Source: JAGWBD01 sp965220615
GTDB taxonomy: Bacteria > Chloroflexota > Anaerolineae > Aggregatilineales > Phototrophicaceae
Direction of reading: 5' to 3'
Assembly: GCA_965220615.1 (NCBI GenBank)
Contig: CBDCQL010000002.1
Coordinates: 2,356,001-2,420,000 of the forward strand
Length of the DNA stretch: 64,000 nucleotides
Below are positions 24,583 to 32,797 of the stretch, piece by piece; positions within the stretch are counted from its first letter, which is position 1, and each line of letters begins with the position of its first letter. The notes below the pieces were generated by a model. That model saw nothing but the letters and a program-made list of their open reading frames with translations, made no database searches and had not been told where the DNA came from. Position numbers and translations under genes: made by a program.

Positions 24583-25880
24583 CAGGCTGTCGCCGAGACG
24601 CCCGCGCCGTAGCGTTCGGCGCGCAATTCGCACTGGGCCTGATGGCCGCTGAAGCCCTCGATGGCGCAGAGCCGCGCGCCGACCTCGCCCAGTTGCGCGC
24701 TGGCCTCGTCGCTGGTGACGCGCTGGTACGTGACGGCCTTGAGGAACTTGCCGACCCACAGGCCGCCCGTGTAGCGCGCCGCGCGTTTGGTGGGCAGGGT
24801 GTGGTTGGTGCCGATGACCTTGTCGCCGAAGGCCACGTTGGTGCGCGGCCCGAGGAAGAGCGCGCCGTAATTGCTCAGGCGCTCGAGGAACCAGTCCGGC
24901 TCGCGCGTGAGCACCTCGACGTGCTCGCTGGCGATCTCGTCGGCGGCCCGCAACATGTCCTCGTCCCCGTCGGCGAGGATGATTTCACCGTAGTCGCGCC
25001 AGGCGACGCCCGCCAGATCGGCCGTGGGCAGGGTCTCCAGTTGCCGCCCGATCTCGAGCTCGACGGCCTCGGCCAGCGCCTGGCTGGTGGTCAGCAGCAC
25101 GGCCGGGGAGGTCGGGCCATGTTCGGCCTGGCCCAGCAGGTCGGTGGCGCAGATTTCGGCGTCGCTGCTTTCGTCGGCGATGACCAGCACCTCGGTGGGG
25201 CCGGCCAGCAGGTCGATGCCCACGCGGCCGTAGAGCTGGCGCTTGGCCTCGGCCACGAAAGCGTTGCCCGGGCCGACCAGCATGTCGACCGCCTCGATGC
25301 CGATCAGGCCGTAAGCCATGGCCGCCAGGGCCTGCACCCCGCCCAGCAGGTAGATCTCGTCCGCGCCGCCGAAGTGAATGGCGGCTACGGTCGCCGCCGG
25401 CAATTCGCCGTTAATGGGTGGCGTACAGGCCACCAGGCAGGGGACGCCGGCCGTCTTTGCGGTCACGACGCTCATGTGCGCGGAAGCGACCATCGGGTAG
25501 CGGCCGCCGGGCACGTAGCAGCCCACGCGCGCCACCGGGATGTTGCGCTGGCCGAGGACCACGCCCGGCAAGGTCTCCACCTCAATGTCACGCAGGGAAG
25601 CGCGCTGGGCTTCGGCGAAGTTGCGCACCTGCGCCTGGGCGAAGCGAATGTCGTCGCAGACCTGCGGCGGCAATGCAGCGATGGCCGCCTCGATGCGGTC
25701 GGGCGTGAGACGAAAGTCCTCCGGCGACCAGTTGTCAAAGCGCTGCGAAAGTTCGCGCAGGGCCTCGTCGCCGCGCGCCTCCAGGTCCGCCAGCAACTCG
25801 CGCACCGTGGCCTCAACCTGGGCGGCAGCGGCGTCCCGCGCCGCGGCGGTCTTGCCACGTTTCAAATAGTGCAGGGCCAT
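24582..25880 (-). CDS. Histidinol-dehydrogenase-family oxidoreductase (possibly sulfopropanediol or polyol type)
   Basis: 432 residues of the HisD family, which oxidises an alcohol to an acid in two NAD-dependent steps at a zinc site. Recognisable parts include GCYVPGGRYPMVASAHMSV, LVGPGNAFVAEAKRQLYG, DLLAGPTEVLVIAD and the zinc-ligand region GTNHTLPTKRAARYTGGL. True histidine biosynthesis is unlikely, because no other his gene is nearby and the partners are an SDR, a MetE-like protein and a cupin. HisD homologues with such neighbours include HpsN, which oxidises 2,3-dihydroxypropane-1-sulfonate; that is one possible role, not proven here. It starts 12 bp after the methyltransferase gene. Confidence 0.8.
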   Translation of the reverse strand: MALHYLKRGKTAAARDAAAAQVEATVRELLADLEARGDEALRELSQRFDNWSPEDFRLTPDRIEAAIAALPPQVCDDIRFAQAQVRNFAEAQRASLRDIEVETLPGVVLGQRNIPVARVGCYVPGGRYPMVASAHMSVVTAKTAGVPCLVACTPPINGELPAATVAAIHFGGADEIYLLGGVQALAAMAYGLIGIEAVDMLVGPGNAFVAEAKRQLYGRVGIDLLAGPTEVLVIADESSDAEICATDLLGQAEHGPTSPAVLLTTSQALAEAVELEIGRQLETLPTADLAGVAWRDYGEIILADGDEDMLRAADEIASEHVEVLTREPDWFLERLSNYGALFLGPRTNVAFGDKVIGTNHTLPTKRAARYTGGLWVGKFLKAVTYQRVTSDEASAQLGEVGARLCAIEGFSGHQAQCELRAERYGAGVSATA

Positions 25881-25892
25881 CCATGTTTCCTT

Positions 25893-26798
25893 TCAGTTGT
25901 TCGTTGGAGGCCCGTCTGCCGCTGCGGCGCCAGGCCCCGCATCACGCCGCCAGTGCAACACGGCCCACTTCGCTGCCCCGTCGCCTGACCGGTAAAGCTG
26001 TCCGGGGAAGGCATCCAGCCACGTATCCAGCATGCGTCGGGTCTCCGGCCGGTCAATATCGTCAACCACGATGTCGGCCGTCGCAGCAAGCGACCCGTGC
26101 AGCAGGAAAAGCGCCATGACGCGCTCCCGGTTTCCTGGCCCGTCCACAAACAGCAATTCTACGTCGGCCAGCCCTTCCAGGGACGACAGGGTGTACCAGA
26201 GACCTTGCCGATCGGCGACGCGCTGCTTCTGCAGTGGCGCGTCCAGCACACGCGCGCGACCCTCCAGTCCGTGCTCTGCCAGTTGACCTCGGGTCAGGTC
26301 GGAGAAATGCGGGTGGCTCTCCAGGGATACGATTTCTCCACTTTCATGGTTTCGCTCCAGGGCACTGGCCATCACCAGCGTCGACAGGCCGCTGCCAAGT
26401 TCAAGCACGCGCGCCGGCCGCTTCTCGCGAATGATGTGCCAAAGCGCAACAAGCAAATCCGGGTTCGCTGTCCAGGTGCCCATTGGCGGCAGCGGTCGCC
26501 GGGGCTGCATCACCTGGTTAAGCCAGATCAGGTGCGTCAGCTCCGTGGCGTCCCTGACGCGCAGCCGGCGCGTCGTGACATACCAGGCCAGACCGGCCAA
26601 CGCTGCACTGGACACGACGCAAAGGCCCAGCAACAAGAGCGCGATAAAGAGACCATCTTGCCGGTCACGCAATGCCAGCGCCGCCAGCGCCCAGGCCAGC
26701 CACAGGGCGCAGACTGCCAGCGCCGGCCGCGCAACGCGAAGGATTCGAATCTTCAGCAGGCGCCAGGTCCAGAAGACGGGCGGGTTCGGGTCGTTCAC
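25893..26798 (-). CDS. Membrane-anchored class I SAM-dependent methyltransferase-like protein
   Basis: 301 residues from GTG 26798, which sits one base after the stop of the MetE-like gene. The N-terminus has two close transmembrane helices (about 18-40 and 43-63). The cytoplasmic domain has motif I VLELGSGLSTLVMA and an acidic partner loop (VSLESHPHFS), then LLFVDGPGNRERV and DIVVDDIDR. The acceptor is unknown. Because it is translationally coupled to a MetE-like gene and sits in the HisD/SDR operon, it may act in the same pathway. Confidence 0.68.
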   Translation of the reverse strand: MNDPNPPVFWTWRLLKIRILRVARPALAVCALWLAWALAALALRDRQDGLFIALLLLGLCVVSSAALAGLAWYVTTRRLRVRDATELTHLIWLNQVMQPRRPLPPMGTWTANPDLLVALWHIIREKRPARVLELGSGLSTLVMASALERNHESGEIVSLESHPHFSDLTRGQLAEHGLEGRARVLDAPLQKQRVADRQGLWYTLSSLEGLADVELLFVDGPGNRERVMALFLLHGSLAATADIVVDDIDRPETRRMLDTWLDAFPGQLYRSGDGAAKWAVLHWRRDAGPGAAAADGPPTNN

Positions 26799-26799
26799 T

Positions 26800-27954
26800 T
26801 CAGGCCCACAGGCCTTTGCTGGCGAGGCGCGCGCCCTCGGCCAGGGAGCGCAGCTTGGCCCAGGCGATGTCCGGGTGCACCGCGCCGAAACCGGCGAAGG
26901 TGCCGAAACCGCAGTCCGTGCCCGCCAGCACGCGCTCGCGCCCGACGATGGCCGCGTAACGTTCGATGCGCTCGGCGACCAGCTGCGGGTGCTCGACGAA
27001 ATTGGTGGTGGTATCCAGTACGCCGGGGATGAGAATACGATCGTCGCCGAGGTCGGCGTCGGCCCAGACCCGCCACTCATGCGCGTGGCGCGGGTTGGCG
27101 CCCTCGAACTGGATGGCCTGCGCCTTCACCTGCAGCACGATGTCGATGACCTCGGCCAGGTCGACGTCGTGCGTGTGCGGCCCCTCGTAGTTGCCCCAGC
27201 AAAGGTGAATGCGCACCTTGTCCGCCGGAACGTCTTCCAGCGCGGCGTTCAGCGCCTCCACCTGCATGGCGGCAGCCCGACGGAAAGTCGCCGTGTCCTC
27301 GTCGCGAAAGCGGATGTGACGCCCCATGGCCAGGTCCGGGCAGTCGACCTGCAGCAGCAGGCCCGCCTGGGTGATGCGTTCGTACTCAACCTTCATCACC
27401 GCCGCTAGGGCCTCAAGGTAGTCCGCGTCGCTGCGGTAGTACTCGTTGGGCTGGAAGACGGCGATGACGCCTGGCGAGGCCGCGTTCATGAAGGCTTCCT
27501 GCGCGCCGGTGGCGCTGGCCGCGGCCTGCAGGTTGGCGATGTCCTTCTCCAAAGGCGCCAGATCGCGCACCTCAATGGGCCCGCGCACCACCGGCCGGTG
27601 ATACTTCGGCGTGCCGCCCTGCTGCGCCAGACGGTCGCGGAAGGCGGGGAACTCGTCCAGGTCCAGCGGCGTGGCGCGCGGCGGGGGCGCATCCGATAGC
27701 TCGAAGCCGGTCAGGCGGTGGCGCATGTAGGTCGCGTAGCTGATCTTGCTCATCTCGCCGTCGCTGATGACGTCCACGCCGGCGTCGGCCTGTTTCTGCG
27801 CCACTTCGCGCACGGCGCGCGTCATGGTCGCGTCGAAGGCGTCCTCGTCGTAGTCGGCGCCGCTGTCCTGGGCGAATAGCTGGTCGACGACCTCCTGCGG
27901 CCGCGGCAGGCTGCCGACGTGCGTGGTGAGGATGCGCTCGTGGCTGTGTTTCAT
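26800..27954 (-). CDS. MetE-like cobalamin-independent methyltransferase (catalytic-domain-only)
   Basis: 384 residues matching the C-terminal catalytic half of cobalamin-independent methionine synthase (COG0620), TIM barrel. The opening THVGSLPRP is typical. Zinc ligands are visible as His and Cys in HLCWGNYEGPHTHD, Glu in QFEGANPRHAHEW and Cys in TDCGFGTFAG. It lacks the folate-binding N-terminal half of true MetE, so it may take a methyl group from, or give it to, a non-folate substrate, as in dedicated catabolic homologues. ATG overlaps the stop of the upstream cupin gene (ATGA). Confidence 0.85.
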   Translation of the reverse strand: MKHSHERILTTHVGSLPRPQEVVDQLFAQDSGADYDEDAFDATMTRAVREVAQKQADAGVDVISDGEMSKISYATYMRHRLTGFELSDAPPPRATPLDLDEFPAFRDRLAQQGGTPKYHRPVVRGPIEVRDLAPLEKDIANLQAAASATGAQEAFMNAASPGVIAVFQPNEYYRSDADYLEALAAVMKVEYERITQAGLLLQVDCPDLAMGRHIRFRDEDTATFRRAAAMQVEALNAALEDVPADKVRIHLCWGNYEGPHTHDVDLAEVIDIVLQVKAQAIQFEGANPRHAHEWRVWADADLGDDRILIPGVLDTTTNFVEHPQLVAERIERYAAIVGRERVLAGTDCGFGTFAGFGAVHPDIAWAKLRSLAEGARLASKGLWA

Positions 27955-28595
27955 GCGCCCTGGTTCCCCGGTGCGTCAGGGCGCCAGTCCGCCAGGCTGC
28001 AGCCGGTGAGCTCCTGATAGAGCGCGAGCAGGCGTTCCTGCTGCTGCCGCTGCCGCTGCTCATAGTCCGGCGGTTGCAGCATCTTGCCCCTGTCGTCCGC
28101 GTGGAAGCCATGCGCCGCGGCCTGCTGCTCGATTTGCGGCGACCAGTAGGGGTCCTTGCCCTGGTAGACCTCATGCGTCTCCAGCACGGCGAAGAACCAG
28201 CCGACATCCTCACCGCGATATTCGAAGCTGCGGTACATGCCGGGCGGCAGCGAGATCAGGTCCCACTCGCCGAGGTCGAAGTGCCCCCCGGCCTCGGCCG
28301 GGTTGTCGCTGTTGCCCCAGTAAAAGCGCCAGGGGCCGCGCAGGATGAAGAAGCTCTCAATGTAATCGTGGGTGTGCCAGGCGGGGCCGCAACCGGGCGG
28401 CGCCCAGGCCATGCCCAGCTGGAAACGGTGCGGCGCGGTGATCATGCGCTGCACGCGGAAGTCCGGGTTTTCGCTGGCGGTGTCGCCGATGACGGCGAAG
28501 TTCATGCGCCAGTGCTCAGGCAAAATGCTGTCGATAAACATCAGCGGCATGCCGCGCGCCTTCATGTCATCGAAGCGCATGACCATTTTGCTCAT
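27951..28595 (-). CDS. Cupin-domain protein
   Basis: 214 residues from ATG 28595, preceded by AGGA; a GTG at 28625 is an alternative start. A single cupin barrel shows the metal-binding pattern HTHDYIESFFILRG and a later Glu/His-rich strand (WFFAVLETHEVYQG). The C-terminal 60 residues are Gln-rich and helical. It is the first gene of a five-gene leftward operon (cupin, MetE-like, methyltransferase, HisD-like, SDR) with overlaps or gaps of at most 12 bp, so it probably acts on the same substrate as an isomerase, lyase or dioxygenase. Confidence 0.75.
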   Translation of the reverse strand: MSKMVMRFDDMKARGMPLMFIDSILPEHWRMNFAVIGDTASENPDFRVQRMITAPHRFQLGMAWAPPGCGPAWHTHDYIESFFILRGPWRFYWGNSDNPAEAGGHFDLGEWDLISLPPGMYRSFEYRGEDVGWFFAVLETHEVYQGKDPYWSPQIEQQAAAHGFHADDRGKMLQPPDYEQRQRQQQERLLALYQELTGCSLADWRPDAPGNQGA

Positions 28596-28711
28596 GCTTT
28601 CCTGCGTCTGTTCGGGGTGTTTCACGGCCTGGCCTCGTGCGGGTGCAAGTCGCCTTGTACGGCGGCCCAGTCTACTCCGCGCCGGGGTCAGGGACAAGGT
28701 TGGGGGGAGTC

Positions 28712-28790
28712 AACTCGAGTTCAGGACACGTGCCTTCTGCGCGTCTGACAGACCGCAAAGTACGCAACAAATGCATCGAACAATTCCACC
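28712..28790 (-). pseudogene. Relic of a type IIG restriction enzyme C-terminus
   Basis: Read leftward the stretch encodes LCGLSDAQKARVL, which matches YGLSDAQRKRVLG at the very end of the restriction enzyme encoded at 29524-32363. Nothing else of that gene is left. It suggests that a second copy or an earlier version of the RM gene once occupied this spot. Confidence 0.4.
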
Positions 28791-28873
28791 TTCATGCCTG
28801 GAGGGATGTATTGGGTAGGCAAATGCGTGTTATGCTATGCTTCAGTGGACAATATCCGGCCGGGAGCGGGGCG

Positions 28874-29068
28874 ATGGAGATTGACCAGAAATTGCTGAAG
28901 ACCCTTGAAAACAACGGCCGCCAGGAACTGAGCGAGGAAGAAAAACGGAAACGGAACGAGGAGTGGCGCGAGTTTCTGGCTGAGGTTAGAAAACGACCGC
29001 CGCTGCTGAAGCGTCGCCGCCGTATCCGTTTGCGCCTGCCCTTCGTCATTGAGGACGAATGGGTATGA
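28874..29068 (+). CDS. Small charged protein, putative antitoxin of a PIN-domain toxin
   Basis: 64 residues, very rich in Lys, Arg and Glu, ending RLRLPFVIEDEWV. ATG at 28874 follows GGGAGCGGGG. Its stop overlaps an ATG at 29066 that begins the damaged PIN toxin gene (ATGA), the usual vapB-vapC arrangement. It matches no antitoxin family that I recognise, so the role is inferred from position and size. Confidence 0.55.
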   Translation: MEIDQKLLKTLENNGRQELSEEEKRKRNEEWREFLAEVRKRPPLLKRRRRIRLRLPFVIEDEWV

Positions 29069-29517
29069 AGCGGTTTTGACCAACTTTGCGCTTGACACTT
29101 CCATCGCGTCAGAAATCTTTCAACAGCAAAGTGGCCACGTCCTCAATTGGCTGGAGGACACACCGGACGAGTGCCTTTACCTGCCAATGCCGGCAGCCGG
29201 CGAATTGTATCGTTATGTGGCCCTGGAGAGCCTGAGCGCAGCGGAAGTCGCAGCGGAGAAGAGCGCGGCTGGACAGAATCTTCAGCCGCTTCCCCCTTCT
29301 TGAGGCAGATCTGCGTGTGTTCCAGCTATGGGGCGTGATTACGGCGAACGTTGCGGGTGGCAGATCCCGGCTTGCCATTGACGCCCTGATCGCTGCGACC
29401 GGTCTGGTTCACGATATGGACGTCGCGACCACGAACATGCGCGACTTCAATCATTTCACCCGCTTTGGCGTACGACTTTACGACCCCTCTACCTACCTTC
29501 GACCAGTCCAGTCCTGA
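29066..29517 (+). pseudogene. VapC-like PIN-domain toxin, frameshifted
   Basis: The pieces of a PIN ribonuclease lie in three different frames: MKRF from ATG 29066, then LTNFALDTSIASEIF (first acidic residue) through GELYRYVALESLS, then from about 29260 RLDRIFSRFPLLEADLRVFQLWG and RLAIDALIAATG with TTNMRDFNHF. All four acidic positions are recognisable, but two indels (about 29078 and 29240-29268) prevent a single product. Either the toxin has been inactivated or the sequence contains errors. The upstream putative antitoxin gene is intact. Confidence 0.7.
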
Positions 29518-29523
29518 AATCAG

Positions 29524-30768
29524 TCAGGGAGTGCCCTCTACTCCCAGGACGCGCTTGCGTTGCGCGTCAGACAGGCCGTAGAGCGAGCAGACGGCATCGT
29601 CGATTTCCGCATCGATCTCCGCCAGGCGCCGGGCCATGTCATGGCGCTCGTCAAGTTTCTCGCGCTCGGCTTCGGCATGGCGTGGAGCGAGCTTGAGCGC
29701 CTCGCGGACATTGCGCTCGATAACCTTGCGGCGCGGGTCCGCAGGGTCGGCGCGGACGATGGGAATGCGCTCGACGTAAGGCCTTTTCCATCGGAGACCC
29801 GCCTTTCGATTTGTGCTCCCCAGTGCCGCCGCATTATGTCTGAAGTAGTGCAACAAAGGTTTGGAGTCCAGGATACCCAGCAAGTAGACATCACTTACGG
29901 AAATAAAATGGACTGTATCTCTTGGATAAAAGCCCGCTGTATCCAGGGTGAATCTGCCCTCAGGTGATATTTCAGGGTAAATCAGCTTGGGTTGCTCGAA
30001 TTCGGTGAAGCGGGATTGGGGAGGGTAGGTTTCCCACCAGTGTTTGCCCTGATTTTTGCGGGAATAAATCTGGGGGATGAACTTCGAGAGGTGATTCATA
30101 ATTTGCGGGTGATGCTTACGCATCCAGATTTCCGGGTCTTCGTCTCCACATTGCTCTCTGGTCCAACCAGTATGAATTCCGATCAAATACTCGTCTCTAA
30201 ACTCAATGAAATACCTGCGCAGATCTTTGCCCGCGAGCAAAGGCCGTAACAATTGCGCGCTTTGCGGATTAGTCCTGACAATTGAGTTTCGAAGTCCCTG
30301 TCGGATGATGAACGCATCATTCAAACCAGTAACAATTCCGCGAACCATCACAGCTTGTTTGCCAAGGTATTTCCGTAATTCAATGCTTGATGCTCGCATT
30401 TGGTCATGAATCTCTTTTTCTACATCTGTCGAAAATGACCAGATGTCCTGAGACAGGGACTGAGAGTCCTGTGCCTCGAGTCCTTTACTAACGGCAATGT
30501 CGAAATCCAAAACATTCTGGTCGAAATCGTCCGATCTCAATTCGTCAGTTGCTGAAAAATAGAACTCGTAGGTATCGGATGGTGCTTTTTGCCTTTGTGT
30601 CACGACAATTGCTGAGTCAACAGCAACACCTCTAAAAACATTGACCCCTGCGAGATCCACGATGTCCTGAAATACCGAGTTCTGCTCAAGGAAAACCCGG
30701 AGGCGTTTTGCATTTGGGATCTGAAGAACTTGTTGGAAGAGATAAAACCAAGTAATCCACCTTCGCAC
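29524..30768 (-). CDS. Type IIG restriction-modification enzyme, C-terminal part (after frameshift)
   Basis: This frame continues the protein begun at 32363 after a frameshift at about 30710-30740. Homologous sequence starts near IPNAKRLRVFLEQNSVFQDIV. It contains the end of the methyltransferase domain and a TaqI-C-like target-recognition domain (LLRPLLAGKDLRRYFIEF, WWETYPPQSRF, SKPLLHYFRHNAAALGST). It ends in a helical tail (DAEIDDAVCSLYGLSDAQRKRVLG). The restored enzyme would have about 960 residues, normal for a fused nuclease-methyltransferase. The first 10 or so codons of this frame are probably not translated as such. Confidence 0.7.
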   Translation of the reverse strand: MRRWITWFYLFQQVLQIPNAKRLRVFLEQNSVFQDIVDLAGVNVFRGVAVDSAIVVTQRQKAPSDTYEFYFSATDELRSDDFDQNVLDFDIAVSKGLEAQDSQSLSQDIWSFSTDVEKEIHDQMRASSIELRKYLGKQAVMVRGIVTGLNDAFIIRQGLRNSIVRTNPQSAQLLRPLLAGKDLRRYFIEFRDEYLIGIHTGWTREQCGDEDPEIWMRKHHPQIMNHLSKFIPQIYSRKNQGKHWWETYPPQSRFTEFEQPKLIYPEISPEGRFTLDTAGFYPRDTVHFISVSDVYLLGILDSKPLLHYFRHNAAALGSTNRKAGLRWKRPYVERIPIVRADPADPRRKVIERNVREALKLAPRHAEAEREKLDERHDMARRLAEIDAEIDDAVCSLYGLSDAQRKRVLGVEGTP

Positions 30769-32363
30769 AAAAGGTTTAGTGCCCTTTCATAAAAATAGAA
30801 ATAAAGGTCCGCTCTTGGCTTGAAAGAATAGTATGTCGCTTCTGCGATTTCTTTGAACTCCTGCGACAGCGCTTCCTGGCGCACGTAGGGCGGATTGCCG
30901 ACCACGACGTCGAATCCGCCACTTTCGAAGACCTGTGGAAACTCCCGTTGCCAATCAAACGATTCATCTATCAGGCTGTTGCCCTCACGGATGTTGGGAA
31001 TGTCCGGCAATCGCTGGCGCTTGTCCACTGCCCGCAGCCAGAGGTTTAGCCGCGTCACTTCGACGGCCTGCGGGTCAAGATCCACTCCGAAGAGATTCTC
31101 TTTCAAAATGTGTTGGCGCCGTGTTGCCGTGTCCCTCAGGCTATCGTCATTCTCCGCCAGCCAGTCATCCAGAGTGTCAAAGGCGGCGATCAGGAAACTG
31201 CCGGAGCCGCAGGCCAGGTCCAGGACCCGCAATTGTCGCGCAGCCGCGATTCCACCGCTTTCCCACGCTGCCTCAAGGGCTCTTCCAAGAGTGTTCCGCA
31301 CGATGTAACTGACGACAAAGCGCGGCGTATAGTAGATTCCCTGTTGCTTCCGACGTTCCCGTTCGGCCTGTACCTTCGTCAGATACTGCTCATAGATCGT
31401 ACCGAGTACGTCCACGCCGATGGCCGAAAAGTCATAGGAGGTCCCGTCGACGCGATGGTCCAGACCCTTGACCATGTCCACGAGCGGCTGGGCTTCACCA
31501 ACGTAATCTTCCGAAAAGTGCTGCGCAAACAACCTCTCGTTGTAGACATCGTCCAGTTGCCGGAACAAATCGACCAGTCTTTGCGGCAAGGCGGCATTGG
31601 CGCGAGGATTGTCTACAAGTTCATGTGCCAGTGATACGAGCTGCGGGTCTTCAATCCCGCGATCCTCGACGCTGCGCATGAATATCAGACGATTCAGTAT
31701 GCGCTGTACGGCCTCGTCACACTGCTCTTGTGTCCAGTCTTCGTTGTAGGCCCTGGCGGCGCCGAGCAGGTCCCGGCGCCATTCGGCAAGGTCTTCAAAC
31801 AGCTGTTCATCCACTGGCTGCCGCCGCGGCAGGCCGCGCATCTGCCTGGCCAGTTCACCGCTTTCAGTAGCCGGTCGACTCAGCAGCCACAGATCATCAA
31901 TTCGGCTTTCATATTCGCTGTGGCCCAGAGTGAGCACAGGGCGATGACGTTCGCCCCGCCCAAAATGGCTGGCATAGAACACCCTGAGTTCATCGAAGTT
32001 ACAGAGGACAACCCAGTCCACGCCCTGGTTCCACGCGTAGTCCGTTGCCTGGCGGATTGTGTCGCTTTCGTCCAGCGAGACCCGCGGGCGTTTGGCCTCC
32101 AGCAGGAAACGGGTAACGCCACGCGTCTTGAACGCGTAATCGACCCGTTTTCTGCGACGGACGGGATCTTCGCGCGCGACCTCGGCATTGTCGTGCATGT
32201 TCCAGCCGAGCGCTTCGAAGAGCGGATCGATGAAGTCGCTGCGGGTGGCGGTCTCGTTGTAAGAGCGGCGTTGGACGGGGGTTAGAACTTCGAACTTCGC
32301 CACCAGGTCGCGGATGGTATTGCGCGCCTGGTCGGCGCTCACAGGAAGGTCAGCACCAGTCAT
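30600..32363 (-). CDS. Type IIG restriction-modification enzyme, N-terminal part (frameshifted)
   Basis: The N-terminal nuclease domain has a PD-(D/E)xK site: D75 in VDYAFK and E89-x-K91 in LLEAKRP. It is followed by helical regions and an N6-adenine methyltransferase with motif I LDLACGSGSFL and catalytic motif NPPYV. After GGLLGFISSNKF (about 30735) the frame goes out of register and ends at 30600, while the homologous continuation lies in another frame. ATG 32363 overlaps the stop of the small gene upstream (ATGA), so it belongs to a three-gene operon with a RelE-like and a Panacea-like gene. Such enzymes cut and methylate DNA at a specific site to exclude phage. Confidence 0.78.
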   Translation of the reverse strand: MTGADLPVSADQARNTIRDLVAKFEVLTPVQRRSYNETATRSDFIDPLFEALGWNMHDNAEVAREDPVRRRKRVDYAFKTRGVTRFLLEAKRPRVSLDESDTIRQATDYAWNQGVDWVVLCNFDELRVFYASHFGRGERHRPVLTLGHSEYESRIDDLWLLSRPATESGELARQMRGLPRRQPVDEQLFEDLAEWRRDLLGAARAYNEDWTQEQCDEAVQRILNRLIFMRSVEDRGIEDPQLVSLAHELVDNPRANAALPQRLVDLFRQLDDVYNERLFAQHFSEDYVGEAQPLVDMVKGLDHRVDGTSYDFSAIGVDVLGTIYEQYLTKVQAERERRKQQGIYYTPRFVVSYIVRNTLGRALEAAWESGGIAAARQLRVLDLACGSGSFLIAAFDTLDDWLAENDDSLRDTATRRQHILKENLFGVDLDPQAVEVTRLNLWLRAVDKRQRLPDIPNIREGNSLIDESFDWQREFPQVFESGGFDVVVGNPPYVRQEALSQEFKEIAEATYYSFKPRADLYFYFYERALNLLCEGGLLGFISSNKFFRSQMQNASGFSLSRTRYFRTSWISQGSMFLEVLLLTQQLS

Positions 32364-32797
32364 GGAAAATCTTGCCAGGCTTCAAACCGTTCGCCCGCAA
32401 GTCCATGATTTAGGTAGTCCTGCACCACAAGCTCAAGGCGGGCTTCAAGCGCGGCGAAATCATACACGAAGCCGGAGCGCCTGGTCCGGTGCGACAGAAA
32501 CATGGCCACCACGATTCTTCGTCGCTCCTCCTGTTGTTTCAGGATGGCAAAAACAGCGCGATGCCCGCCTGAACCCCTTACCTGCGCGCGGTAGAGTGAA
32601 GCTTCCAGAAAATGGCCCGATGCGAGCGGGTAAAAGCGCGGACCCCGGATTTTCCTGAAGCGGCTGCCCTCCGGATTGCGCCCCGCCTCCCGCAGCACAG
32701 TTGCCAGATGTTCACCAGGTGGCCGGCGCGACCTGCCGGCCAGCGCCAGATCGTCGCGAAATGCAACATGCAGCCAGACTTTAGTCGGGCGCGGCAC
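32360..32797 (-). CDS. Small basic protein, possible RelE/ParE-like toxin, in RM operon
   Basis: 145 residues from GTG 32797; strongly basic. The central part (FRKIRGPRFYPLASGHFLEASLYRAQV, then GGHRAVFAILKQQ and RRIVVAMFLSHRT) has the strand order of a RelE/ParE-type fold, but the match is weak. It overlaps the Panacea-like gene upstream by 17 bp and the RM gene downstream by 4 bp. A Panacea antitoxin beside a small toxin is a known arrangement (PanAT), so a toxin role is a reasonable hypothesis. Alternatively it could be a small accessory or control protein for the RM enzyme. Confidence 0.5.
   Translation of the reverse strand: MPRPTKVWLHVAFRDDLALAGRSRRPPGEHLATVLREAGRNPEGSRFRKIRGPRFYPLASGHFLEASLYRAQVRGSGGHRAVFAILKQQEERRRIVVAMFLSHRTRRSGFVYDFAALEARLELVVQDYLNHGLAGERFEAWQDFP

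Noticed and set aside
24583..24759. Upstream extension of the SDR frame
   Set aside because: It lies entirely within the HisD-like gene in another frame; the SDR starts at the TGATG overlap with a normal Rossmann N-terminus.
24582..25880. Histidine biosynthesis gene hisD
   Set aside because: No other his genes nearby; operon partners indicate a catabolic HisD-like enzyme, so no symbol was given.
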